Positions 33,679 through 43,200 of a stretch of 64,000 nt of DNA are shown here, piece by piece. This stretch comes from SAR324 cluster bacterium (GTDB lineage: Bacteria; SAR324; XYD2-FULL-50-16), in NCBI GenBank assembly GCA_028282885.1, contig JANQGX010000045.1, positions 207,308-271,307 of the forward strand, given 5' to 3'. A program made the translations under genes and the position numbers. Every line of letters begins with the position of its first letter. Position 1 is the stretch's first letter. Below the pieces are notes generated by a model. It made no database searches and was not told the origin of the DNA. It saw nothing but the letters and a program-made list of their open reading frames with translations.

Positions 33679-35628
33679 TCAGGCAGTACCCATTTCCGCA
33701 ACAGCTTTTTTCCGCCAGGTCATAATCGGAAGTGCCAGTAGAGCGATCACAAAGCCCGCAGCAGTCGACCGCCATTCAGGAAAAGCAATCAAAAAGCCCG
33801 CCAGGACCAGAAAAGGACGCAGCCAGCTTTCCACAAGCCCCATTTTTATCAGGTAGCCTTCAAATCCCGCGGCTATCAGTACGATCCCGACAAGGCAAAA
33901 AACAAAGAGATACAGGGACTCCAGCAGTGGGCCCTGCAGAATCATCGCCGGATTAAAAATAAAGAAAAAGGGGATAAAATAAAGTACCACACCGAGACGC
34001 ATGCAGATGACTGCGGTTTTCATGGGACTGGCTCCCGACAGCGTTGCGGCAACAAAAGCGCCGGGCGCAACCGGCGGTGTGATGCCACCGATCAACGCGT
34101 AGTAGATAATAAAAATATGAACTGCCAGAATATTCAGATCCCCCGCTTTCACCGCTGCAGGAGCCATGCTCAGCGACAGGAAAATATATGCCGGTACAAC
34201 CAGACCGGCCATTCCCAGAATGTAGCATGCGATAACACCGGCCAGCAATATCAGGATAATGTTGCCGCCGGTTGCACTGATAAGTGTCGAGGTGAACGCG
34301 CCCGAAATCCCGGTCGACACCAACCCTACCAGAACAAAACACATGGGAAGCAAAGCAGCCGATGTCTGGGACAGAAGTTTTCCCACGGTGGCAATGGAAT
34401 CGATAAATTTTTGGACGGTAAACCGGGTTTTCCTGTTAAAAGACGAAAGCACGATCATCAATGCGGAAGCATAGTAAGGCGTGTAGGTGGACCATTTCAT
34501 GTATGCAAGTCCCCACACCAGAAAGGCCAGTATGATGATAAAAGGCCAGCCCTCCTTCAGCACCGATAAAAAATGGGGAATTTCCTCTTTTGATAATCCC
34601 TGCAGGTTCAATTTTGCAGCGTACGCGTCCACCTGCATAATTAATCCGAAAAAGTAGAGAAAGGACGGAATAATGGCAATTGTGATGATAACCGAATAAT
34701 CGACTCCCAGAAAACCTGCCATGATGAACGCCACAGCCCCCATGACAGGCGGCATCAGAATTCCCCCTGTCGATGCGCAGGCTTCAATGGCACCGGCATA
34801 TGTCCTGGAAACCCCCATTTTTTTCATGGCGGGGATGGTTACACTGCCGGTACCTACAATATTGGCCAAGGGATTACCACTCAGGCTTCCGAAAAATGCA
34901 CTGGAGATAATCGCCACCTTGGCCGGGCCTCCCCTGTATTTACCAAGAAGCGAAAGTGACAGATCCAGGAAGAAGCTACCCGCTCCCGAAGCGATAAGAA
35001 TACCGGCAAAAATAAGAAACCCTAAAAGCAGTTCGGCCACCACGATGCTGGGCAGACCGATAACGCCATCATAACCAAAGACGTTGCGGCCCACAATATC
35101 TGCAAATCGAAAACTCTTGCCGTATAAAATTCCCGGCATTCTATCGGCAATCAACGGATACAATCCAATCAACAAGTTTACAGCCAGAAAAACGTTCCCG
35201 GCCAGCCTCCTGCCCGCCTCCAGTAGAAGCGCACCGAACAGGATGGCCAGGATCAGTTTGTAATGATCCGGCGGACGACTCCAACCGATCTGGCTAATTT
35301 CGTACTCGTTGAGGGAGAAGTAAATGGCGATACAAAAACCTGTCAACGCCAGAAAAAGGTCGTACCACCTGATCCTCCTGGCGCCTTTTTTCTTACTGGC
35401 CGGAAGGATGAGAATGGAACCGGGCAGAAAAATGGCAATAAACACATAAAAGTAGGTCACCTGGTTGATCACCACTCCCGAAATCCTGATGCTGTACAGG
35501 TAAAAGACGCTGATCACGATTCCAACTGAAGTCATTAGAACAAAAATGACCTTCAACCAGGTCGGAAAGCTCTCATATCTGGAATCTTCATTGGTTTCCA
35601 CTTCCGGGGAAGTTTGTTCTTTTTCCAT
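33679..35628 (-). CDS. TRAP transporter fused permease, TAXI type
   Basis: The 649-residue integral membrane protein combines the small (DctQ) and large (DctM) TRAP permease subunits, as TAXI systems do. It has about 16 hydrophobic segments. The central region holds the DctM signature GSLSGNPLANIVGTGSVTIP followed by CASTGGILMPPVMGAVAF and, later, ALIGGITPPVAPGAFVAAT. The C-terminal helices (ESLYLFVFCLVGIVLIAAGF) are the usual TAXI extension. TRAP systems use sodium or proton gradients to bring in organic acids. The matching binding protein lies 157 bases upstream, across a large hairpin. Confidence 0.94.
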   Translation of the reverse strand: MEKEQTSPEVETNEDSRYESFPTWLKVIFVLMTSVGIVISVFYLYSIRISGVVINQVTYFYVFIAIFLPGSILILPASKKKGARRIRWYDLFLALTGFCIAIYFSLNEYEISQIGWSRPPDHYKLILAILFGALLLEAGRRLAGNVFLAVNLLIGLYPLIADRMPGILYGKSFRFADIVGRNVFGYDGVIGLPSIVVAELLLGFLIFAGILIASGAGSFFLDLSLSLLGKYRGGPAKVAIISSAFFGSLSGNPLANIVGTGSVTIPAMKKMGVSRTYAGAIEACASTGGILMPPVMGAVAFIMAGFLGVDYSVIITIAIIPSFLYFFGLIMQVDAYAAKLNLQGLSKEEIPHFLSVLKEGWPFIIILAFLVWGLAYMKWSTYTPYYASALMIVLSSFNRKTRFTVQKFIDSIATVGKLLSQTSAALLPMCFVLVGLVSTGISGAFTSTLISATGGNIILILLAGVIACYILGMAGLVVPAYIFLSLSMAPAAVKAGDLNILAVHIFIIYYALIGGITPPVAPGAFVAATLSGASPMKTAVICMRLGVVLYFIPFFFIFNPAMILQGPLLESLYLFVFCLVGIVLIAAGFEGYLIKMGLVESWLRPFLVLAGFLIAFPEWRSTAAGFVIALLALPIMTWRKKAVAEMGTA

Positions 35629-35692
35629 TGAAATCTTTCTTCCTTGCTAAGGATAAGATGCAAGTTTGATTATAACCGTTCAGTATGTCCTT

Positions 35693-35751
35693 CTTCAGCT
35701 TCAAGGGTAGGGCAATTCAGAAACCGCATGAATCCATCCTTGGAACTGAAG
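35693..35751 (-). other. Large imperfect hairpin between TAXI binding-protein and permease genes
   Basis: CTTCAGCTTCAAGG (35693-35706) pairs with CCTTGGAACTGAAG (35738-35751), 12 of 14 positions, with a loop of about 30 bases. There is no T-tract. In this position a stable hairpin would protect the binding-protein mRNA and lower permease expression. Confidence 0.45.
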
Positions 35752-35785
35752 CAGGAGCTAACTGCTTTAAATGTTTGAATTTTAG

Positions 35786-36976
35786 CTAAGGTATCTCAAG
35801 CATCGCCTTGATCCTGGGAATATCCTGCTTGTGTTTTTTCCAGATTTTCAGCCAGTCCTCGTTTTTCGGTGTTGCCCTTTCCCCCTTGTTGTCCGCTTCC
35901 TTGAGTGCAGCGTCAAAGGCCTGGATATATCTATTGAAGAGGTTTTTGTTGTAAGCCTGCCGTTTATCGTCAGCGGCAGTCCACATTCCTTTCTCCTTGA
36001 GATACTTGATGGTTGCCCGGTGCAGGGGAATAAAACTCTGGTCCAATACACTGCGGAAACTGTTGATATTCATGGTTGCTGCCGAACCGTGCTTCTCTTT
36101 CATGGCGTCTACATTCTCGTCGATAAACTTGACCAGGTTGTAGACAAGGTCATCATCCTGGTCTTCCAGAACAAAAAAGTAGGTAGGAACCAGAACCAGA
36201 TTCATCCCCTGGGCCGATTTAACTGCAGTAGCAGGAGCTTTTCCAAACATCCAGTTGGGACAGACTTCGGTAGCCCTGGCAGCGGCTTCGGGATTTGATT
36301 CAGGATCCAGATCCAGCCAGTGGAGCCCCCTCGGAGCCGTTTCCGCTTCAAATGTGTTGCCTGCGTCCGGAATCCACCAGACGATATCGGCTTTGCCGTC
36401 GGGAATAGCTTTGACAGCAGCATCCATACTTCCGAATTCATTCATTTTCCAATCATCCCTCTGCAATCCGGCCCAGGCTGCCACACCAAAGATATTCTGC
36501 CTGGGGGTGGCACCCGGAGGAGCCGCAAAAGTTACACCTCTTTTCAGATCGTTAATGGTCCGGTATTTCGTATCCCCGCGGAGCATGGGTGCAAACGCTT
36601 CGATGGTTGCAGGCCACATGACCGTAATCGGAAGAGGACCTGATCCCTTGGCGGCATATTCGTTTCGTGCTTCCATAAAAAACAGTGGACCACCGGCACC
36701 CTGGACAAAAATCTCGAAATCTTTCATTTTGAACCACTTCAATCGCTGGGCATGGACATCGCCGGGGGTTACCCTGACCTTCATTCCTGTTTTTTCTTCC
36801 AGAACCCCGGAAAAAGCCAGGGGAGCAAAATATTTGGGCCCTTTTGAGGGGGAGGAGACGCTCAAAGCCCTCGGCCATTCAAAACTCGATGCGGCATATG
36901 TTACCGCTGAAAAGCTTCCGAGTAATATCACACTAAATGCCAACATAGCTGCTTTAAAAAAACAAAGTTGTTTCAT
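35786..36976 (-). CDS. TAXI-family TRAP transporter solute-binding protein
   Basis: The 396-residue exported protein has a signal peptide of about 28 residues (ending VTYAAS). TAXI features are LSVSSPSKGPKYFAPLAFSG, EEKTGMKVRVTPGDVHAQRL, VFAAPPGATPRQNIFGVAAW-like segments and the C-terminal FRSVLDQSFIPLHRATIKYL typical of the family. GGAGGA lies directly upstream of the ATG. The protein delivers its ligand, probably an organic acid, to the fused permease gene downstream. The 3-hydroxyacyl-CoA dehydrogenase gene ends... its stop at 36999 is only 23 bases upstream, so the two are co-transcribed. Confidence 0.88.
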   Translation of the reverse strand: MKQLCFFKAAMLAFSVILLGSFSAVTYAASSFEWPRALSVSSPSKGPKYFAPLAFSGVLEEKTGMKVRVTPGDVHAQRLKWFKMKDFEIFVQGAGGPLFFMEARNEYAAKGSGPLPITVMWPATIEAFAPMLRGDTKYRTINDLKRGVTFAAPPGATPRQNIFGVAAWAGLQRDDWKMNEFGSMDAAVKAIPDGKADIVWWIPDAGNTFEAETAPRGLHWLDLDPESNPEAAARATEVCPNWMFGKAPATAVKSAQGMNLVLVPTYFFVLEDQDDDLVYNLVKFIDENVDAMKEKHGSAATMNINSFRSVLDQSFIPLHRATIKYLKEKGMWTAADDKRQAYNKNLFNRYIQAFDAALKEADNKGERATPKNEDWLKIWKKHKQDIPRIKAMLEIP

Positions 36977-36998
36977 TGTTCCTCCGTTTTGTTTTTAA

Positions 36999-37952
36999 TT
37001 AAAGATCCAAAGAACGAAAATGGGCCAGCTGTTTCAGCAGGCGCGTATTGATTCTGGATGCGATCTCTTCGCTTGTCTGTCCTGAATAGTCGTACCACCC
37101 TTTTCCGCTTTTAATGCCCAGCTCTCCCTTTTTGACCTTTTCCGTTATTGATGGAGAAGGTTCGGTCCGGTTGCTGAGCACTTTGAAAATGTTCGCAGAA
37201 ACCCTCTCGGAAGTGTCCAGGCCGATCATATCCTCCGCTTCCATCGGCCCAAGATTGGCCAACCTGAATCCGTAGCTAGCCCTGATAGCTGTATCCAGGT
37301 CTTCCGGTGTGACAACGCCTTCATCCAGCAAGTAATCAATTTCCCGCTCCATGGCACCGGTGATCCTGTTGATGATAAACCCGGGTACTTCTTTCCTGAC
37401 CAGGACTGGCTTTTTCCCGATTTTCAGCATCAACTCTTTGGTTAATTGAACTGTCTCCTCCGATGTCTGCTTGCCCCGGTGGATCTCGACCGCAGGAATA
37501 ATATGCGCAGGATTGAAATAGTGAAGTCCGACAATTCTATCGGCTTTTTGAATTCCGTCGGAAATTGCAGACACTGTAAAACTACTGGTATTACTTGCAA
37601 AAATGACTTCCTTATCGATATCGTCAAGCTTGCCAAACCATTCTCTCTTCAATTCAAGAATTTCCGGAATTGCCTCAACGACAAAGGAGCAGCGATCGGC
37701 AATTTCTCCAAAATCGTCAGTTACAGAAGGGGTTATTCTTGACTTAATCACGTCCGGATCCTCATTTAACAATCCGAATTCCTGAAATAGACCAAGATTT
37801 CCCTCAATCTGCTTCATCCCGGCTTCCAGAATCTCTTGACTCCGGTCCACCAGCAAAACGGGAATACCTGCTTCCGCAAATCCTTGGGCTACTCCTATTC
37901 CCATGATTCCGCTGCCAATCACGCCGATTCCCTGTATATCTTCCAGTTTCAT
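36999..37952 (-). CDS. 3-hydroxyacyl-CoA dehydrogenase family protein
   Basis: The 317-residue NAD-dependent dehydrogenase has a Rossmann start (VIGSGIMGIGVAQGFAEAG), VEAIPEILELKREWF, ASNTSSFTVSAISD, and VGLHYFNPAHIIPAVEI (catalytic histidine). The C-terminal helical domain has GFIINRITGAMEREIDYLLD and ends in GIKSGKGWYDYS. This is the single-domain PaaH/HbdA type, also used by L-gulonate and beta-hydroxy-acid dehydrogenases. The ATG at 37952 has AGGAGA upstream; a longer frame to 37982 lacks support. In this cluster it would oxidise a 3-hydroxy intermediate to a 3-keto compound for the C-C hydrolases. Confidence 0.9.
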   Translation of the reverse strand: MKLEDIQGIGVIGSGIMGIGVAQGFAEAGIPVLLVDRSQEILEAGMKQIEGNLGLFQEFGLLNEDPDVIKSRITPSVTDDFGEIADRCSFVVEAIPEILELKREWFGKLDDIDKEVIFASNTSSFTVSAISDGIQKADRIVGLHYFNPAHIIPAVEIHRGKQTSEETVQLTKELMLKIGKKPVLVRKEVPGFIINRITGAMEREIDYLLDEGVVTPEDLDTAIRASYGFRLANLGPMEAEDMIGLDTSERVSANIFKVLSNRTEPSPSITEKVKKGELGIKSGKGWYDYSGQTSEEIASRINTRLLKQLAHFRSLDL

Positions 37953-38033
37953 TATTCTTCTCCTGACAATTCTTCGAGTCAACGATCCGGGAAACCTCCT
38001 TGAATACGGATCATTTCGAATTCAATCGTCATT

Positions 38034-38085
38034 CGGGGATGTTTCCAGAGAAGCAAGTGCAAGACTCGGGCTGGAGCCATCCCCG
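38034..38085. repeat. Long hairpin with CGGGGATG arms
   Basis: CGGGGATGTTTCCAG (38034-38048) pairs with CTGGAGCCATCCCCG (38071-38085) at 13 of 15 positions, with a 22-base loop. It lies in the 180-base gap between the SDR and dehydrogenase genes and shares the ATCCCCG core with other palindromes of the cluster. Confidence 0.5.
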
Positions 38086-38132
38086 GATATCGATTGGATT
38101 CTTATACATTAATATGAACTTCCAGAGGTTTT

Positions 38133-38930
38133 CTAAGTGATCACAAATCCGCCATCTACCATAAGAGTATGACCTGTCATGAAATCGGAGGCCCGGGAAG
38201 AACAGAAGACTATTGATCCGATATAATCTTCCGGTTCCCCCAAGCGTCCGAGGGGGATTCGCTTGACAACAGATTCCCTCATTTCTGCCCCCGGTCCTTC
38301 CTCCTCGAACAACCAGGACGTCAAAGGAGATCTGAATACCGTGGGAGCTATCGCATTGACGTTTATTCCGGAAGGTCCGTACTCGACTGCAAAACATTTG
38401 GTAAGCATGTCTGTTGCTGCTTTGGAGGAGCAGTAAGCCGTTGCGTTGCTGGCAGCTACCTGTCCGCGAACCGAAGAGATGATCACCATCTTGCCTCCCC
38501 GGTTCTGTTCGATCATCACCCTGCCGGTCTCTCTGCAGATAAGCCAGGTTTGACGTACATTGGCATCCTGAATACCATCAAAATCCGTCAGGGTTGTTTC
38601 AAATGCTGTTCCCGGTTTATTGAATCCTGAAGCAACAACCAGGATGTCCAGGCCGCCGAACTGCTCGGCAGCTTTCTGAACAATAGTGGCAGCATTCTCT
38701 TCGTTATCGGGTCTGAGATTGATAGAAAAGACGTTGCATCCGTCCTGTTGAATGGAACCTTCGATTTCGCTCAGTATTTCCCTGTTTCCGCCCGTAAGCG
38801 TAACAGAGGCTCCTGCTCTGGCCAGGGCTTTTGCCGCAACCCTACCCAGCGCCCCAGTGGCTCCGATGATAAGCGCTGATTTTCCGGTTAAATCAAAATA
38901 CGCCTGGGTATTGTACAGTTCATCATTCAT
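38133..38930 (-). CDS. Short-chain dehydrogenase/reductase
   Basis: A classical SDR of 265 residues with the cofactor motif GATGALGRVAAKALARAG near residue 20. The active site has a serine in MVIISSVRGQVA and YCSSKAATDML (YxxxK), and INVNAIAPTVFRSPLT and the terminal LMVDGGF are also present. Absence of an acidic residue right after the second strand (VTLTGGN) suggests NADP(H) may be accepted. The ATG at 38930 is preferred: AAAGG lies upstream and the reading begins where SDR similarity starts. The longer frame to 39053 overlaps the cupin gene. It may reduce or oxidise a keto/hydroxy group on the cluster's substrate. Confidence 0.9.
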   Translation of the reverse strand: MNDELYNTQAYFDLTGKSALIIGATGALGRVAAKALARAGASVTLTGGNREILSEIEGSIQQDGCNVFSINLRPDNEENAATIVQKAAEQFGGLDILVVASGFNKPGTAFETTLTDFDGIQDANVRQTWLICRETGRVMIEQNRGGKMVIISSVRGQVAASNATAYCSSKAATDMLTKCFAVEYGPSGINVNAIAPTVFRSPLTSWLFEEEGPGAEMRESVVKRIPLGRLGEPEDYIGSIVFCSSRASDFMTGHTLMVDGGFVIT

Positions 38931-39039
38931 TTGAAAACCTTTCAATTGAGGTATTACCGAGTTTGCTTGCGCGATGAAGAGTTTATGGTGATTGCTTCGA
39001 TGCACCGGACAGTCTCTGATGCTATTGTCCACTTTTACA

Positions 39040-39375
39040 TTATGATTCGACAACGATGACCATTACTTCCGCCGGCTGACCGCTATTCACCCGGATCTCC
39101 CGTTTTTCACCCGCTTCGATGTAAACCAGATCACCCTTATCTGCAACATGGACTTCATCAGGGGAATCTCCGGTCACTGTTACGGATCCTTTGACAACTA
39201 CATAAATTCGATCAACAGGAGCTGACGACATTTCGGCATATCCATTGGGGAGAAAATACGAATAGCTGATGACGGTTTGCTTTGTCTGCTCCTTCGTCAG
39301 TTTGATGACCCCGTACACGCCTTCGTGCTGAGGAGCCTCATAGGGAGTTCCTTCTTCTCTCTTTATAGTAATCAT
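39040..39375 (-). CDS. Small cupin-domain protein
   Basis: The 111-residue single-domain cupin has strands SYSYFLPNGYAEMSSAPVDR, IYVVVKGSVTVTGD and KGDLVYIEAGEKREIRVNSG. The first cupin motif lacks the usual HxH metal ligands (it reads APVDRIYVVVKG), so it may bind no metal or bind it differently. Small cupins of this sort occur in catabolic operons as isomerases, decarboxylases or ligand sensors. It overlaps the preceding small gene by four bases (ATGA), so the two are translationally coupled. Confidence 0.75.
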   Translation of the reverse strand: MITIKREEGTPYEAPQHEGVYGVIKLTKEQTKQTVISYSYFLPNGYAEMSSAPVDRIYVVVKGSVTVTGDSPDEVHVADKGDLVYIEAGEKREIRVNSGQPAEVMVIVVES

Positions 39376-39611
39376 TTGGATTTCATATCAATCTGTTTGT
39401 TTAGAATCACAAAAGGATTTACACTCATCTGTTCGATGAAATCTGTCATATCAGTCATAATCTTCCTGTATTCCGATTTCGTAATCTCCCCGGTCTTCAG
39501 TTTTTCACCGAGGTAGTTGGCAATGATGTCGACAATAAGGACTTGATTCCATCCGGCAAAAATCAGGGCATGGATTAGATTTTCGAGCAGTCTGGATTCC
39601 TGGTATTTCAT
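39372..39611 (-). CDS. Small hypothetical protein, first gene of the catabolic cluster
   Basis: This 79-residue, mainly helical protein (LENLIHALIFAGWNQVLIVD; SEYRKIMTDMTDFIEQMSVN) matches no family I can name. It has no membrane segment and no cysteines. Coupling to the cupin through an ATGA overlap and its place as the promoter-proximal gene support it as real. Its partner may be the cupin. Confidence 0.6.
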   Translation of the reverse strand: MKYQESRLLENLIHALIFAGWNQVLIVDIIANYLGEKLKTGEITKSEYRKIMTDMTDFIEQMSVNPFVILNKQIDMKSK

Positions 39612-40256
39612 TATTTGACAGTCGAATAAATTGAACTTCTGTTGCCAAAACCTGTTGTTTTTGAAAAGTCACTATCTCATCATTCCTCCTGCCGCAGGTT
39701 GGATTCGACTACCTCAACCGGACGGGGACACAGCAGCAAAACGGGAGATACTCCGGTCTTTTTTCCTGAGACCCGGGAGTGAAGAGGCCTTATTGCCTGA
39801 TTCACTGTTCAAAACCGCAGGCAAATGCCCCCTGGTTTTCCATGTTTCGTTGAATCCCATTTGATCTCATTGCTTGGTGATTAACCATCAGTGACAAAAT
39901 ATGGCAAATCTGTGTTTTCCCTACTGCAAATATTTGTCCTTAAGCGTCAGCATGCAATAGAAAAATACAAAATCGAGCAAATCTGATCATTCCGGTAATA
40001 TTCTAACCATCTATAATGACTACTTTTACTTCTGTATAATCGAGGTTTCTTTTTGAGCTTCAATTTTTGGTTGCTCAGCTTTCAAATCTTGGATAAAGTG
40101 GGTAAACAGAACAAATGACGAAATACAGGCACTATTCTGCCTTTATTTAGCCAACTCCATTGCGAAAATCAATACGGCTGTCCCCAATATCTTTCCAAAG
40201 CGATACCTGTTCCTGCCAGGGTCAAACAGGAACTGAAAACTTTGAGGGAAATAAAT
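39612..40256. promoter_or_regulatory. Divergent regulatory region between cluster and sigma-54 activator
   Basis: This 645-base gap contains no gene I accept. On the plus strand TATAAT occurs at 40012-40017 and at 40035-40040, but neither has a good -35. They may serve the activator gene. For the minus strand I looked for a sigma-54 site (GG-N10-GC) and found only a weak candidate near 39638-39650 (TGGCA with a poor -12), so the expected site is not proven. Confidence 0.4.
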
Positions 40257-43200
40257 ATGAAAAAAGAGAAGCTCAACCTGACAACGGCGCAATGGCATGC
40301 CCTGGCTGCCATGAGAATGCTGCGAAAACCGGTATCAATTGACCTGTTAGCTGTACTGACTCAGCTTCTGCCTTCTCAGGCCAACCACCTGTTAAGGCTT
40401 GGACTGGAACTGAAATACCTGGTCGAAATCGATGATGATTGTTTTACCCTTTCCGACCGGATTCCGGAATTGATTTTAAGACAGATCGATTCAGGTATAA
40501 ATTCCGAGCTGGCCGAAACTTTCCTGGAGCGGCTGATGAATTCAGAGTTACCAGAGTCGGTGAATGCAGAGCTTCAGGCGGATCTCTATTATCATTCAGA
40601 AAACATCGACAAAGCAGCGATGATCGAGAATGAGCAGGGCTACCAAGCTCTGGAAAAGGCTCACCTTGGCATAGCGCTAAGACATTTTGAAAGAATCATC
40701 GAATGGATTCCGGGGCCGGGTGAAAACAGGATTCAGGAAGCTCTTTTCAGATCTGCCGTGTTGGAGTTGTCACATCTGAGGTTCTGTTCCGGGGAAAAGA
40801 TCGGGGAAATACCTAAACTATTGAACCTGGCATTAAAAACGGCAGAAGAGAGAGGCGATTCCCGCAGCAGGGTGCTGCTCCAACTGCATCTGACCCGGCA
40901 TATCTGTAACGAGAACAGGCTCGAAGATGTGATGGGACCTTACCGAAAGGTACTCGACGATGCGAAATCGTTGGGTGATGACTTTCTGGTTCAATCGGTG
41001 GAGTTCTCCGGCCTCTATTATTTTTTCCAAGGATATTATAAGGAGGCATTGACCTTTTTTGAAGAGGCGAACCAACGGGTCGAATTAAAACAACAAAAAC
41101 CGGTAGCTTTTTTTCATAGGCACTGGCTTGGCCTCTGTGCAGCTTACGTCGGGCAGTTTCATCGAGCCATTGGTGTTTTCGATAGTGCCTGGAGAAGAGC
41201 CAACCAGCGATCCGAATGGGCCCTTGCCGACAACTATCGGAGCGACCTCGGTATTGTTCTGCTAACGGCCGGAAAGACCGAAGAGGCTTTTTTTCACCTC
41301 ACTGAAATGCTGGAAAACGCTCTTGAACGAGGGAACCTGAACGCCGTCTACATGGGGCGAATGGGACTATCATACTACCACTACCTGGAAAACAGGCCGA
41401 AAGAAGCATACAAACTGATGTTGGAAGCCATTCAAACTGCCAGGGAACAGAATATCCTGTTCAGGCAATATTCCTGGCCCTGGTTTCTGGAGATGTTGTA
41501 TGGGTTTAATCGGCTTAATTATCCTGGTATTAACGAATTCGACTATAAGCAGGAACTGGATTTGAAAGTCAACGGTCCGAATATATTGCTGCGAGGTGTC
41601 GCACTAAGACTGAAAGGCAAGGAAGCGGTTTTCAGCCATGATGACCCGGAGACTGTTGAAGGCCTGTTTGCAGAGAGTGAACACTACCTGAAGTTGACCG
41701 GAAATCCTATTGAATTAGGTAAAACCTGGGTGGAAATGGCTCGATACCACATGGTAAAAAAGGAATACACCTCCGCAAGGAATTACTCCATGATGGCTTG
41801 GGAAGTGCTGACCGGGTTTAACAAAACCCTTTTTCCCGCCGATTTGAAACCGGTACTGGAAGGAAATATTGATGAGCCGATTGTTTTGCAGACCCCCCGC
41901 AACAGTCTTGATGTGATTACTGATTCGCTGGACAAACTGATTTTAAGCCACAATATTGAATCCTTTCTCCGCCGGATTCTTTCTACCCTGGGAGATTTTT
42001 TTGGTGTTGGAAGAGGATGTCTGTTTTGGCAGGAAGACGTAAAGAAAAAGAATATTCGCTACAAGGTCGGATACAACCTTTCAGAGGAAGAAGTTTCCAG
42101 GGATGATTTCAGAACCTCGGTTACTTCCATCCTGAAATCAGCCAGAAAAAACAGGGTGATCATCAAAAAAAAATCTTCCGGAAACCCGGGGAAAAGATGG
42201 ATGGAAACGCGCACTTTGTTGTGCATTCCCCTGGAGATAGGGGAAGATGTGCAGGGGGTATTGTATTTTGACAACGCGTATAACGAAAAAGCATTTGACA
42301 TTCTTTCAAAGGAACAATTGAACATCCTGTCGCACTACCTTGGTCGTCTGGTCGGCAATATCACATCCTATTTTAAAAGTATTGTGAGTTCATCCTACGA
42401 CAAAGGAATGAATACCAGCACGATCCTGTACTCGGCCAGCAGCGAACTGAAAGCGGAGTGTCCTTCCATGAAGAAAATTCTGTCTCTTGCGGACAAAGCG
42501 GCCGATTCTGACGCCTCAATTTTAATTCTGGGTGAAACCGGTGTCGGCAAGGAACTGCTGGCCAAAAGGATTCATCAAATGAACAGCAAACGCTGCCACG
42601 GGCCTTTTCACGTGGTGGATATCAGTAATATCTCCGAATCCCTGATTGAAAGCGAACTCTTTGGTTACGAAAAAGGGGCGTTTACAGGAGCAGACCAGAA
42701 AAAAATCGGCAGATTGGAAATGTCTCATGGTGGGACCCTGTTCATCGATGAAATCGGTAACATTTCGCTGGAAATCCAATCCAAGCTCCTGAGGACCTTG
42801 CAGGAAAAATGTTTTGTCAGGGTGGGCGGTACTGAAATGATCCACACCGATTTCCGGTTACTTGCGGCAACAAACCAGGATCTGGAAAAAGATATTAAAC
42901 TGGGCCGTTTCCGTGCCGACCTTTTCTACAGGATCAACGTTGTCCCCATAAAACTGCCTCCACTGAGGGAGAGGGGAGAGGACATCCTGTTGCTTTCGAA
43001 CCACTTTCTTGAACTGTTCATGAAGAAGCACGGCAAGCTGGATTTGGAACTCGACAATGAAACCAGAAAACAACTGATAAACTACCCCTGGCCCGGTAAT
43101 ATCAGGGAGTTGAAAAATGTCATCGAAAGAGCGGTATTGCTATCCTCCGATAGGAAGATAAAAGTTGATCTCTCTTCCGGTTCGGACGAAGACATATCCA

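Noticed and set aside
36255..36998. 247-codon plus-strand frame opposite the TAXI binding protein gene
   Set aside because: It is fully antisense to a convincing signal-peptide-bearing binding protein with family motifs, and its own translation looks like no protein family.
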